Positions 26,163 to 37,486 are shown, counted from the first letter of the stretch. The stretch: 64,000 nt of DNA from Phycisphaeraceae bacterium (GCA_019454185.1 CP075368.1:62001-126000); one strand, 5' to 3'. Numbers and translations are program-made. Notes: generated by a model from the letters alone, not told the origin.

Positions 26163-27158
26163 CCCCGAGCTCGCGAGCTTTTTGCGTCATCGCTTCATTG
26201 CCTGTGTGTGTCGATCAAGGATGATGATGGCTTGGATCCATCGACGGACCCGCTCGATGCCGCGCACGTGCGGCGGGATAAGCCCCACATGGTGGGTCAT
26301 TTCCAGGCGTGCAAACACACGCTCGATCACGCGCCGGAGTGACAGCAGGCCCCTGCCGAAGCCCGTCATGCTCTGCTCCAGCATGTCGATGGCTCGACGG
26401 CGGTCCGGATGCGTTCCGGACCGCCGCACGCCGCGACCCACGCGGCAGTCCTTCCGCGGAACCACCAGTTGTCCGCCCTTGCACGCGCAGAGTTCATAGA
26501 GCTTCACGCTGTCGTAGTTCGAGTCGGCCAGCACATACCCGTTCAACTCCATGTCTCGCATCATCCGCTTGGCCATCACTGCTTCATGGCAGTGCATGGG
26601 CGTGAGACGCCAGGAGACGATCGAGCCCGCGAGATCGCAGATCGCATGGAGCTTGTAGCCGCGCAGTCCCCATGCGCCGAAGGTCGCGGTCCGGTCTCCG
26701 GAGTGCGAGGCGACGCGCAGGGCCTTGCCGTCAAGAGCCAGCACCAACGCTCCCGATGCAGAGACCAGATTCTCCGCCTCCGCCGCGGCAAGTAACGCCT
26801 GGACGCTGGTGGTTCTCAGCCGCCGGCTCATCCTGCTTGGCGAGGGCAATCGACCACGCCGCCACAACGGCCATGCATCGCGTCGGCACGCCCAGGAGGT
26901 GGGTCGTCGGTGCAAGACGGCCCAGAGAAAGGTCAGCACGATGTCCGCATCGGTGAAGGTGAAGCGACCGCCACGCGGGCTCCGATCCAGCTTCCGCACG
27001 CTCGCCGCCAACACCCTCCAACTCGCGTTGTCCATGCTCGGTCTCCTGTCTGGCAGCTCCACCAGTGGGACCGAGCATGGCATGAGCCATCAGATCGCGC
27101 AAGTCTCCACAATGGAAACCCTTGGAACACATGGCGCAAAATGCTCTCGCGCTCGGGG
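26163..27158 (-). mobile_element. Insertion sequence with DDE transposase
   Basis: An element of about 996 bp bounded by 24-bp terminal inverted repeats (26163-26186 and 27135-27158, 21 of 24 positions matching, outer end CCCCGAGC). It carries one transposase gene on the minus strand whose stop codon touches the left repeat. No target-site duplication is obvious. It lies between the last full module of repeat array 2 and a partial module at 27251, so it may have inserted into that array. Confidence 0.75.
26187..27035 (-). CDS. IS4/IS5-superfamily transposase
   Basis: A 282-residue DDE transposase. The three catalytic positions are readable: LALDGKALR (first Asp), YVLADSNYDS (second Asp) and the RVIERVFARLE helix (Glu). 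An N-terminal helical region (TFTDADIVLTFLWAVLHRRP) resembles the DNA-binding part of IS5-like enzymes. The start at 27035 has AGGAG 7 nt upstream; the in-frame ATG at 27083 would add 16 residues without a site. The gene is intact, so the element may still be active. Family naming beyond IS4/IS5 superfamily is not secure. Confidence 0.85.
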   Translation of the reverse strand: MDNASWRVLAASVRKLDRSPRGGRFTFTDADIVLTFLWAVLHRRPTSWACRRDAWPLWRRGRLPSPSRMSRRLRTTSVQALLAAAEAENLVSASGALVLALDGKALRVASHSGDRTATFGAWGLRGYKLHAICDLAGSIVSWRLTPMHCHEAVMAKRMMRDMELNGYVLADSNYDSVKLYELCACKGGQLVVPRKDCRVGRGVRRSGTHPDRRRAIDMLEQSMTGFGRGLLSLRRVIERVFARLEMTHHVGLIPPHVRGIERVRRWIQAIIILDRHTQAMKR

Positions 27159-27250
27159 CTCCCTTTTCGATGCGTCGTCTTCGGCGAGGAAGCGGGCGTT
27201 TCATTCTCAGACATGCTTGCTCTTCGAGCAGGCATGCCACACGAGTGAAG

Positions 27251-27289
27251 GAGGCGGTTGAAGGATGCCGCTGCGCGGGGGGTGCAGGG
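27251..27289. repeat. Partial palindromic module right of the IS
   Basis: GAGGCGGTTGAAGGATGCCG followed by CTGCGCGGGGGG matches the left half of the array 2 modules (compare 25861-25890). Only this half is present. Confidence 0.5.
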
Positions 27290-27292
27290 AGA

Positions 27293-28210
27293 TCAGTCTT
27301 CGCCGCCGCCGGCGCGGAAGGAGCCGGGCCCGATGAACCAGAGGAGGTGTTTGACCTCGGCTTCGTGGAAGTCGGCACCGGGTCCGGAGCCGGTGGTGTA
27401 GGTGTGGCGTGTGTCCTGCCAGTATGGGGCGGTGGCGGGGATGGCGGCGACGTGTCCATCGGCGAAGGCGGCGGGGCGGACCCTCAGCGAGTCGTGGGAG
27501 CCGCGGTTGTCGTAGGTGGATTCGTTTCCGGGGATGATGATCTCTTCGGCGCGTCCGAAGAACTCGCGTGCGTCGCGGTGGCCGTGCTCGATGACGAAGT
27601 AATCGACGTTGTCGATGAGCATGGCGATGTCGGAGGTTCGGACGACCTGATCGAGCGTGCGCCAGGCGCGTGAGCCGTAGCGGGGGGCCCAGGCGTCGGG
27701 GGCGGCGTTGGAGATGAGGAGCGAGCCGGTGCGTTCGTTCATGACGACTTCGGAGAAGAGCCAGTAGTTGGGGGCGTGGTGGAGGTTTCCGTTGTGGGTC
27801 TGGCGGAGGTCGTCGTCGTCGGGCTTGACGTTCGGGCAGCGCCAGATGTCTACGGGAGAGTCCCATCCGAACTCGCGGCGTCGGAAGTCGCGCCCTTCGT
27901 AGCGGGCGAGGAGGGCGTTGATGAGCCAGGGGTTGGACTCCCAGCCGGTGGGGTCGGTGGTGGAGGGTTCGGTGTGGTAGAGGATGCGGGGCGGGAGCAG
28001 GCCGCTGAAGTCGTTGGCGTAGGAGAGAACTGAGACGCCCTGCTGGCGGACGTTGGAGAGGCAGAGGGTGACGCGGGCGTTGGCGCGCGCGTGTCCGAGG
28101 GCGGGGAGTAAGATGCCGACTAGGACCGCGATGATGGCGATGACGACCAGCAGCTCGTTGAGTGTGAATGCACGCGGCGTGCGGGTTGGGCTCGGGCGCG
28201 GCGTGCGCAT
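27293..28210 (-). CDS. Pseudopilin-like protein with N-methylation helix
   Basis: A 305-residue protein of the planctomycete type II pseudopilin-like group. It starts with a short basic leader and then the prepilin motif AFTLNELLVVIAIIAVLVGI (Glu at +5 equivalent). The C-terminal part has AAFADGHVAAIP, the H-x-x-D-G-like signature that many planctomycete paralogues carry. Processing by a prepilin peptidase and a place in a pseudopilus or surface structure are expected from the family. The start at 28210 has TACCAT 7 nt upstream and no Shine-Dalgarno; the longer frame to 28348 is unlikely. Confidence 0.85.
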   Translation of the reverse strand: MRTPRPSPTRTPRAFTLNELLVVIAIIAVLVGILLPALGHARANARVTLCLSNVRQQGVSVLSYANDFSGLLPPRILYHTEPSTTDPTGWESNPWLINALLARYEGRDFRRREFGWDSPVDIWRCPNVKPDDDDLRQTHNGNLHHAPNYWLFSEVVMNERTGSLLISNAAPDAWAPRYGSRAWRTLDQVVRTSDIAMLIDNVDYFVIEHGHRDAREFFGRAEEIIIPGNESTYDNRGSHDSLRVRPAAFADGHVAAIPATAPYWQDTRHTYTTGSGPGADFHEAEVKHLLWFIGPGSFRAGGGED

Positions 28211-28217
28211 GGAGGGA

Positions 28218-28223
28218 ATGGTA
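28218..28223 (-). promoter_or_regulatory. -10 box before the pseudopilin gene
   Basis: TACCAT on the minus strand with 7 nt to the ATG at 28210; the intervening bases (TCCCTCC) cannot act as a Shine-Dalgarno. Same hexamer and spacing as at the DUF58 gene. Confidence 0.45.
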
Positions 28224-28334
28224 TCGGAACGGGCGGGTTGATGGAAGGGGCGGGGTGTTGCGCACCTGAACTGCGGCACACGGTGAGCGCAAGGAAGTGA
28301 TGGGCGTACGTGCGGAGTTGTGCGGGAGACTCGC

Positions 28335-28703
28335 ATGGATCGATTCAAGAGGGGCGCGGGGCGGTTCGTGGTCGAGTTCGAGTCGATGCTGTTGGGGATT
28401 GTCGCGTCCTATCTCGTTGCGGCGACGGCGATCGTGTGTGCGGTTGCGGGGTTGATGATTGCGGAGTGGGTTTGGCCGCGGGTGAGATGGATCGAGACGG
28501 CACTGGTGATCGTGGGGATTGTGTGCGGAGGCGGAGTCGGGCTGATGGCGTATGTGCAGGTGCATGAGCGGCTGACGGAGGAGAGGCGGTCGAAGTTTCT
28601 GTGGCTTCTGCTGTCGCTGATTCCGGGCGCGGGGTTGCTGATCGGGGTTTCGGAGCTGGTGATTCGGGTCCTGCGGGCGTGGGCGCGGTCGGGCGAGACG
28701 TGA
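28335..28703 (+). CDS. Three-helix membrane protein of unknown function
   Basis: A 122-residue protein with three hydrophobic helices (about 17-42, 54-74, 86-108) and basic ends (MDRFKRGAGR, RAWARSGET). A short loop VHERLTEERRSK faces the cytoplasm by the positive-inside rule. GGGAG lies upstream of ATG 28335; another ATG at 28320 is possible. It is divergent from the pseudopilin gene. No family recognised. Confidence 0.6.
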   Translation: MDRFKRGAGRFVVEFESMLLGIVASYLVAATAIVCAVAGLMIAEWVWPRVRWIETALVIVGIVCGGGVGLMAYVQVHERLTEERRSKFLWLLLSLIPGAGLLIGVSELVIRVLRAWARSGET

Positions 28704-29018
28704 ATGGGTTGAGTAGAGAGGTGTGGGATAAGAGACGTGGCCTTCGGCGAGTGGATGGCGATTGGCATGGGAGGCCGCTCGCGCTTCGGACTCTGTTCAA
28801 GGCGGGGCCTTGGGCGATGGGGAGACGGGTTGTCGGGTGTCTGGTTGGTTGGTCGCCTATCCTTAGAGTCTGTCGGTTGAACGTGAGTGTTTGGCGCTCT
28901 CGTGCCGGCTGCCGTCCTTTCCTGCCGCACACATAGCCGCTCGAGAGCGATGCACGCCAATGACTCGGTGCGAACCGAGGCGTGATCGTTCCCGGGTGAG
29001 TCGAATCCCAGAGTCCGT
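28704..29018. other. Gene-free stretch before typA
   Basis: A 315-bp spacer. No gene, hairpin or recognised repeat is evident. The base sequence just before typA (GAGTCGAATCCC) looks like a tRNA T-arm but has no surrounding tRNA. Confidence 0.4.
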
Positions 29019-30902
<1,884 letters not shown>

Positions 30903-31135
30903 TGAGTCGGGTTTCGCGCGGCTTCGACGCTGATCCGTCGGCGGCACAGGGCACGTTTGGAATGGGCGATACGTTCACTGCTGGTGAACGTGTGCTGTTG
31001 TTCGCGCCATGGGTTCGGTATGTATCGCGCCGAACGAGCTGCGAGCGAGGTGTTGTGTGCGATTCGCCACTCTTGGGCTGCTCCTTGTGGTATTCTGGCG
31101 CGGTACCACACGACATCAGCAAGGGATGGGCACCG

Positions 31136-31270
31136 ATGTCAATGACTGAGAGCGAAGCGATCCGCTACGGCTGATACGCGAGGAATACGAGAAGGAACTC
31201 CGTAAGCTTCAGGGCCGCCTGTGCATGCTGCAAGATTGGGTGAAGCACAAGGGGCTGCGGGTGATTCGGG
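31136..31270 (+). pseudogene. Decayed N-terminus of a polyphosphate kinase 2 gene
   Basis: After ATG 31136 (MSMTESEAIRYG, then a stop), a one-base frame change gives LIREEYEKELRKLQGRLCML then QDWVKHKGLRVI. That matches the start of PPK2 proteins (YEKELRKLQ...LQ.WV...G.RV). The following FEGRDAAGKGG Walker-like motif of PPK2 is absent, because the similarity ends at 31270. So this is a frameshifted, truncated remnant. Confidence 0.65.
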
Positions 31271-31281
31271 TTTCAACGCCA

Positions 31282-31306
31282 CGACCCCGGAGCGGTTCCG
31301 GGGTCG
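31282..31306 (-). terminator. Hairpin after the large PEP-CTERM gene
   Basis: CGACCCCGGA (31282-31291) pairs perfectly with TCCGGGGTCG (31297-31306), loop of 5. It lies 31 nt after the stop of the minus-strand gene 31338-33521 and probably ends its transcript. Confidence 0.6.
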
Positions 31307-31337
31307 CGGCCAACAAGGGAGCGATGGAAGCGTGGGC

Positions 31338-33521
31338 TCACACGCGACGGCGGCGACAGGCGATCAGGCCGCTGCAGGCGAGGAGGGCGACGCTGCCGGG
31401 TGCGGGCACGATGCTGTCCAGGCGGAGGATGACGGTGTGTGGAGCGTAAAGCACGGTCCACTCATAGGTCAGTGCTCCGGCGACGGTCACCGGGTCGTTG
31501 GTGAACGATCCGAGGACGCCATCCATGGCGATGAGGATGATGAACTGATCTCCGACGCGCGGCGCGATGGCACCTGGCGCGAGGTCTGCGAGTGTGACGT
31601 TGAGCACGCCACCGAGTGTCGCGACGGTGTCGACCAGCAAGAGGTCGTTGCTGACCATGTCGAGCGGGCTTCCGATATCGAGCTCCCATATGGCGTAGGG
31701 CGTGCTGGTGAACTGGTTGACGCTTGCGATGCCGACGATTCCGTCGCCGATCGTGAGCAGTCCATCGTTGACGAGGCCGATCTGGCTGAGCGACGCGCCG
31801 GGCGCGAGGTCCATGATGCCTCCGATGCCGTTGCGGAGGTTGCCTGTGCCGAGGAAGGCGGTCGCCTGATCGACGAGTGTGCGGCCTCGCATGCGGAGGG
31901 TTGAGCCGTGTGCGATGTCGACGGCCGCGCCGGAGAACTCGGTGTCGGCGGTGATCTGGACAATGCCGCCGGTGATGTTGAGACTGCCTTCGACGATCAT
32001 GCGTGAGCCGGCGAGGCGAGTGATGGGAAAGAGGCCCAATCCGCCGAGGTTCATCTGGCCTGCCATGTTCCAGGCAGCTTCTGGATCGGAGAGATTGAGT
32101 GTGAAGCGTCCGAGTGCCCCGCTTGAGACGTTGATGATTGAATGGTCGCGGTTGCCGTGAATCTCAGAAAGAGCGTTCGTATTCAAGACGAATGTACTGT
32201 TGATGTCCCACACGGTGGGTGTGCTGGGGAACGTGGTCATGTAGAACGTATCTGCATCGACGACGGTCGGGCCTGCAATGGTTGCGTGTCCGAAGATCTG
32301 GCTGACCCCGTCGATGATGATGTGGCCGTCCCAGGCCGATGTCTCGTAGAGTCGCAGCAGCCCTTTGTATCCTGCTGCGTTCGGCTGCATGATGAACTCG
32401 CCGCCGCGCATTCTGACATGGTCATAGAAACCCATGCTCGCGTTCTGGCCCATGTTGAAGACGCCGCCGTTGAAAGTGGTCTCGGTGAAACCAAGATGGC
32501 CCGCGCCGAGCCAGAAGCCAGGATCGATGTGGACGCGTGCGGAGGGCTCGAAGGTGAGCGAGCTGGAGTAGACCGCGAGAGCGGAATTCAGGTTCATCTC
32601 GCCCGCGACCGTCACCGGACCGCCGCGTATCGTGGCGGGGGTATTGGCGATGTTGTCGTTCAAAACGTTGATGGTGCTGTTTGCATCGGCGGTCCAGCCC
32701 TGAGTGAGGTCCATGTCGAGGCGCGATGATCGCGACATGATGATCTCGCCGCTGAACGAGTCGGCGAGTGCAGAGCCGATGAAGCGCATGTAGGAGTTGG
32801 CGCCTGCGCTGAGATCGACGATGCCGTTGCCGGAGACGCCGTCGAGATCGAAGAGGCCGCCCGCGTTCTGGCGGAAGGTGAGCCCAGCGCCGTCGAGCCC
32901 GCGGAGACGCCCATCGTTGAGCAGTGTGATGCCGGGGCCTGCGCCGGTGCCGTTGAGGTTGAAGAACCCGATGCCTCCCACACGAGAGTTTGCTCCCACG
33001 CTGAGGATGCCATTGACGCCTGCGAAGGCCTGGCCGACCATGTCGATGCGGGCGCCGTCGCTGAGCGAGAGATTGCCGGTCGTGAGCGATGAGCCCTTCA
33101 TCGGTTCGAGCAGCATTCGAGAGGCGTAGGTGGTGAGGAGGCCGAATGGGCCTGAGACGATGTTGGATCCGGTGAGGTTCGTGCTGCCCGCGACGTGGAA
33201 TGAACCCATGTTGTTGCGCACGGTCATGCCGTCGGTGATCAACAGGTTGGCCATCTGCTGTGATCCGAACCCATCGTGCCAGACGGTCGCGTTCTCGGCG
33301 TTGGCGCGGCTTCCGATGAAGACATTGTGGAATGGCTGCGGGACTCCTGCCGGTGTCCAGTTACCCGGGGTTGCCCAGATGCCGCTGGCGGTGTTCCAGT
33401 GAACGTTCTGTGCGAGCGCGGGCGCGGCGAGTCCCACGGCCATCGCGAGGGCGAGTGCGTGTGAGACGTGATGTGTCGGGCGAATGATGGATGCATCACG
33501 GACATGACGTATAGCGGACAT
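31338..33521 (-). CDS. Large PEP-CTERM beta-structure surface protein
   Basis: A 727-residue secreted protein. A long signal region (hydrophobic part ALALAMAVGLAAPALA) ends near 38. The start of the mature part, WNTASGIWATPGNWTPAGVP, resembles the first repeat of autotransporter-like/pectin-lyase-fold proteins. The body is a Gly/Asn/Thr-rich right-handed beta-helix type sequence. The tail VPAPGSVALLACSGLIACR followed by RRRV is the PEP-CTERM-like sorting signal. The start at 33521 is supported by GGGAG upstream. Function as adhesin or surface layer component is likely but unproven. A hairpin terminator follows. Confidence 0.8.
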   Translation of the reverse strand: MSAIRHVRDASIIRPTHHVSHALALAMAVGLAAPALAQNVHWNTASGIWATPGNWTPAGVPQPFHNVFIGSRANAENATVWHDGFGSQQMANLLITDGMTVRNNMGSFHVAGSTNLTGSNIVSGPFGLLTTYASRMLLEPMKGSSLTTGNLSLSDGARIDMVGQAFAGVNGILSVGANSRVGGIGFFNLNGTGAGPGITLLNDGRLRGLDGAGLTFRQNAGGLFDLDGVSGNGIVDLSAGANSYMRFIGSALADSFSGEIIMSRSSRLDMDLTQGWTADANSTINVLNDNIANTPATIRGGPVTVAGEMNLNSALAVYSSSLTFEPSARVHIDPGFWLGAGHLGFTETTFNGGVFNMGQNASMGFYDHVRMRGGEFIMQPNAAGYKGLLRLYETSAWDGHIIIDGVSQIFGHATIAGPTVVDADTFYMTTFPSTPTVWDINSTFVLNTNALSEIHGNRDHSIINVSSGALGRFTLNLSDPEAAWNMAGQMNLGGLGLFPITRLAGSRMIVEGSLNITGGIVQITADTEFSGAAVDIAHGSTLRMRGRTLVDQATAFLGTGNLRNGIGGIMDLAPGASLSQIGLVNDGLLTIGDGIVGIASVNQFTSTPYAIWELDIGSPLDMVSNDLLLVDTVATLGGVLNVTLADLAPGAIAPRVGDQFIILIAMDGVLGSFTNDPVTVAGALTYEWTVLYAPHTVILRLDSIVPAPGSVALLACSGLIACRRRRV

Positions 33522-33840
33522 GGGTTTCTCCCTTTGGTGACACGCGGCACCGGACGAGACGGACGTCTCGTCACTCACGGGCAGGTGTCTTGGCAGGAAG
33601 AGACGCGGAAGCCAAGGGAGGAGTGCGCCAGAGAAGCGCATGCGTGTTCTGCGCCAAACTCTGCGTCACACTGCGGCCGCCGGTGGTGACCTGCGCGTGG
33701 CTGGGGGTTCTCGCGCTGGTCATCATCAGGACGAGGACCGCTGTTCTGGTCAGGTCACCAACCCCGCCGACAAGGTGTTCCGTGTCGTGCTGAAGGAGGC
33801 GGCGCGGGTAAGGCCCAGCGTGCGGTTCCTAGCACCGCAC

Positions 33841-33995
33841 GCAGCCGCGTCCATCATCTGCTGCACCTGACGCGGCTCTCACCCGCCGCGATCCGTGCCG
33901 CGCTCACCGGCACGCTCAGCCCGCGGATCGCGCTCGAGGACCTGCACGACGCGGCGGACTCGCTCGACTGGTCGCTGCGGGCGGTCTGCCTGGGC
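33841..33995 (+). pseudogene. Recombinase-like C-terminal remnant, copy 1
   Basis: About 155 bp nearly identical to 55798-55952. Read on the plus strand it gives SRVHHLLHLTRLSPAAIRAA and LSPRIALEDLHDAADSLDWS, a helix-turn-helix-like tail similar to the ends of serine recombinases (a ParB-type HTH is the alternative). There is no catalytic domain nearby. It is the only recognisable content of the 734-bp gap 33522-34255. Confidence 0.5.
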
Positions 33996-34255
33996 TTGCG
34001 AAGCCATGTCGGTGCAAACCCCGCCCAGCGAGATTCTGGTTCTCACGTCATCATCGCGCGCCCGATACAAAGACGCCGCAGGGAAGAAACGGACTTCGCA
34101 CCCTCACCTGAAGCCGACTCATCAAGAGTTGGCATCATGTGTGATCTGGTCAGGGTTCGGATAAACCAAGCAAGAGGATGGGGTCGGCGGCACCACGGGC
34201 TTGGCCACTACGCAGCCGAACTCTGTGGACTGACACTTGGCGGGTCTCGTCGATA

Positions 34256-37200
34256 CTACTGCTCGATGGCGATGGAGGTGAGGTCCTCGACGGTCCAGGC
34301 ACTGCCGGGTCCGGGCTGCCAACCCATGCGGAGGACGTTTCCGTTCGCATCAGTGCCGTACACGCTGAGCGTGCCAGCGGTGGAACACGAGCTGGTGAGC
34401 GCGCCGGTCGGGACGTATACGGAGGGCGTGCCGGAAGGCAGCAGGGGGGAAACGGCCCACTGCCCACCGAAGCGGGGGATCCACCAGTAGACGTGGATTG
34501 TGCCCTCCGCATCGAGTCCCACGTAGTTGATTCCCCCCCATGGAGTGGTGTACGCGGTGAGGTTGCCTCCGATGAGTTGTGGTCCGGCGTAACGCGTGGT
34601 CAGGTTGCTTACGGCCCAGTGTCCGCCGAAGCGAGGGATCCACCATGTGGTGAGCATGTTGCCGGAGCTATCGATGCCCGTGATGTTGATGCCGCCCCAA
34701 GCGGTGAGTGTGACGGCGAGTTGGCCGTAAATGGCGGGGGCGCCTGTGATGGTGCTGAGGTTGTCGGTGCGCCACTTTGTGAACGCGGGATTATTGGTGT
34801 TGATCCAGATGGACTGGATGCGGCCGAGCGTATCGACCCCGGCGAGGTGCCATGTGTCCCATTTGGGGACGTAACTCGTCAGCCCGGTGAGGTTTGGCGT
34901 GGTCTGGCCCTGTGATTCGAGGTCGGCGGAGATATCGATGAAGTCGAAGTGGGGGCCGCCTCCGGAGGCGGTTGTGAGCGACTGCTTGAAGGCGACGATA
35001 CGGCCATCCTCTGTGATGCCCGCGATCACGACGATCTTCTGGCCTATTGAGATGAAGTGTGTGAGATTGCCCACAGGGGAGGCGGTCGCGCCCGTCTCGG
35101 TCGAGAGGTTGCGGAGGGTCCAATCGCCCGTGCTGGAGCGTGTGAAGAGGATGAGCCCCGAAGCCGAAGTCGCTGCCACATAGATAAGCCCGTCCTTGGG
35201 ATCGGCCCAGAGCACTGCGGGTGAGGTGGCGTAGGGCGCGCCTGTCTTCTCATGCAGGTTCTCGAGCACCCACCCCTGCTCGAAGACGAGGACGTGGCCG
35301 AGCGTGTTGACCGAAACGACGCGATGCGTGTCGTTGTCGTCAGCGGCGCCGGCGGGAGCGCCGATCGAGGGGGCTGCACCGATGATCGTGACAATCGCGG
35401 CGGAGACGGCGCTCGTAAGCCCGTCGTTGTCTGTGGCGATGGCGAGGAAGGGAGTTGCACCGGGTGTCGCGCCGGCGGGAACGGTGTACGCGAGCGTGAA
35501 GCCATCTGTCGGATCGGTGTCGCTGCCGATGAGCTCGCCCGTGTCGGCGATCCCGTCGTTGTTCGCGTCGAGGTAGAAGTCCACGCGGGCTACAGACCCG
35601 TCGATATCAGCGGCAGCATTGGCTGTGAAGGTGATGGGCTGCCCGCGAACAACTGACTCGCCCGATGATGTCAGTGAGCCGATGCTGGGGACGGCCCCTG
35701 TGATCGCGACACTCGTCGCGGCGGTGTCGCTCGCGAATCCATCGGTGTCGGTGGCGATCGCGAGGAAGGAGGTCGCGCCGAGGGGAGCATCAACGGGAAC
35801 GGTGTATGCGAGTGAGAAGCAATCGGCCGGATCGGTGTCGCTCCCGATGAGTTCCACTGTGTCGGCGATACCGTCGTTGTTCGCGTCGAGGTAGAAGTCC
35901 ACGCGCGCGATGGTTCCTCCGGCATCGGTGACGTCGTTGGCTGTAAGTGTGAAGGAGTGTCCACGGGCGGCTGATGGGCCGGAGGATGTCAAAGAGCCGA
36001 TGGTGGGGTCGGCGGGCAACTCGAAAGCGCCAATATCCGTGGCAAACCCTTGTGTGCGTGCGAAGCCACGCTGGTCGGTGGACAATCCCACTGGGTTGGA
36101 TCCGGCATCGATCGCCGGGCTGTCGGTGAGGATCGCGTGTGTCTGCGTAGAACCTCCGTTGAACGAGAGCGGCTCGAGGAGAGGGTTGCTCCCGACGACG
36201 TTGCCGCCGACACCGTTGACCAAACCTCCTGATTTCATCGCGTTCTGGATCAGGTTGTTCATCGAGTCTGCGGCGAGTATCCCGACAATGTCTCCGCCAG
36301 AGTTGCTGCTGACAATTGTGCTTTGTAGCAGCGCAGCAAATGCTCGTTCAAGATACAGACCCTGTCTGACGTTGAAAGAGACCGTCGAGTTATTGATCGT
36401 GAGCGCCGTGGCGAAGGCATCGTCGAAGATGCCGCCACCCGCTTGGTTTGCGGTGTTTCCTGAGACAGTCGAGTTGGTCAGCGTGAGAATGCCGTAGCTG
36501 CTGTTGTTGATGCCACCCCCTCGAGATGAAGAGTTCCCCGACACGGTCGAGCCAATCAGTGTTGCCGTGCCTTGGTTGTTGAGGATGCCGCCCCCGCTAG
36601 TGCTCCCGGTGTTTCCCGACACGGTCGAGTTAATCACCGACATCACATTGGAATTGTAAATGCCGCCGCCCCAATAGGCATAGTTTCCCGACACAGTCGA
36701 GTCGATCAGCGTCACGGTGCCCGCGCTGATGATGCCGCCGCCGCCACCGCGCGTGTCGTTTCCAGATACGGTGGAGTCGGCCAGCATCAGCGTGCCGACG
36801 CTCCAAATGCCACCGCCATCCTGCGCGTTGTTGTCCGACACGGTCGAGCTGGTCAGTGTGACGATGGCTTCGGTGCCGATCCATATGCCGCCAGCTTGAT
36901 AACCCGCGGCGTTGGCCGATACTGCCGACTCGTAGAGCGTCACGGTGCCGCGAACACTGGAAATGCCAGCAGCATTCCTCGCGGTGTTATCTGATACGGT
37001 TGAGCGTGTCAGCGTCAGCGTCCCGCTGTTGAGGATGCCGCCGCCAGTATGTGCGTTGTTCCCTGCGACTCGGGTGTCGGTAAGGGTCAGTGTGCCACCG
37101 TTCAAGATGCCACCTGCATCGTGGGCGTTTCCCGCCGTGATGGTCAGTCCGCTGATGGACACGTTTGCACCCGCCAGGATCTGGAAGACGCGAGACGCGG

Positions 37201-37486
37201 AGTTGCCGCTGACGGCGAGACGATCGGCTCCGAGGCCATTGATCGCTAGCTCGCCTGAGATATGCAACTGCGATCCGCTTAGAGTGATGATTCCGTCAGC
37301 CAGCGATTCGTGGAAGGTGACCGAATCCGGACCAGGATTGCTGTTGGCCAGCATGATGGCCTCGCGCAGCGTCGTCTGGCCCGGGTCGTAGTTGCCATCG
37401 ACGATATCGCCGATGTTGTCGACCAAGTAGCTGGCCAGCAGTTGACGTGGCTCTAGCGACTCGAACAGTGCGTAGTGCTTGGACAT
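34256..37486 (-). CDS. LEPR/CSLREA beta-helix surface protein with propeller-like tail
   Basis: A 1076-residue exported protein with several modules. Residues 5-19 contain the LEPR-xLL export-associated motif (ALFESLEPRQLLASY). A CSLREA-like segment follows (YDPGQTTLREAIMLANSNPG). From about 95 to 430 come many parallel beta-helix repeats of the form GGGILNSGTLTLTRSTVSDN. Two Ig-like/cadherin-like repeats with Ca-site features (YLDANNDGIADTVELIGSDT and its near copy) are next. The last 330 residues are a repetitive beta-propeller-like region with GNLTHFISIG, TAWGGINITGIDSSGN and WWIPRFGGQWAVS. Start at 37486 is chosen from the LEPR position; no clear Shine-Dalgarno. No PEP-CTERM tail. Confidence 0.82.
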   Translation of the reverse strand: MSKHYALFESLEPRQLLASYLVDNIGDIVDGNYDPGQTTLREAIMLANSNPGPDSVTFHESLADGIITLSGSQLHISGELAINGLGADRLAVSGNSASRVFQILAGANVSISGLTITAGNAHDAGGILNGGTLTLTDTRVAGNNAHTGGGILNSGTLTLTRSTVSDNTARNAAGISSVRGTVTLYESAVSANAAGYQAGGIWIGTEAIVTLTSSTVSDNNAQDGGGIWSVGTLMLADSTVSGNDTRGGGGGIISAGTVTLIDSTVSGNYAYWGGGIYNSNVMSVINSTVSGNTGSTSGGGILNNQGTATLIGSTVSGNSSSRGGGINNSSYGILTLTNSTVSGNTANQAGGGIFDDAFATALTINNSTVSFNVRQGLYLERAFAALLQSTIVSSNSGGDIVGILAADSMNNLIQNAMKSGGLVNGVGGNVVGSNPLLEPLSFNGGSTQTHAILTDSPAIDAGSNPVGLSTDQRGFARTQGFATDIGAFELPADPTIGSLTSSGPSAARGHSFTLTANDVTDAGGTIARVDFYLDANNDGIADTVELIGSDTDPADCFSLAYTVPVDAPLGATSFLAIATDTDGFASDTAATSVAITGAVPSIGSLTSSGESVVRGQPITFTANAAADIDGSVARVDFYLDANNDGIADTGELIGSDTDPTDGFTLAYTVPAGATPGATPFLAIATDNDGLTSAVSAAIVTIIGAAPSIGAPAGAADDNDTHRVVSVNTLGHVLVFEQGWVLENLHEKTGAPYATSPAVLWADPKDGLIYVAATSASGLILFTRSSTGDWTLRNLSTETGATASPVGNLTHFISIGQKIVVIAGITEDGRIVAFKQSLTTASGGGPHFDFIDISADLESQGQTTPNLTGLTSYVPKWDTWHLAGVDTLGRIQSIWINTNNPAFTKWRTDNLSTITGAPAIYGQLAVTLTAWGGINITGIDSSGNMLTTWWIPRFGGHWAVSNLTTRYAGPQLIGGNLTAYTTPWGGINYVGLDAEGTIHVYWWIPRFGGQWAVSPLLPSGTPSVYVPTGALTSSCSTAGTLSVYGTDANGNVLRMGWQPGPGSAWTVEDLTSIAIEQ

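Noticed and set aside
28985-29010. GGTGAGTCGAATCCC, which resembles a tRNA T-arm
   Set aside because: No acceptor, D or anticodon stems can be formed around it.
36000-37300. Many short repeated DNA words that might suggest a CRISPR or satellite
   Set aside because: They are in-frame codons of the beta-helix repeats of the LEPR protein and have no regular spacer length.
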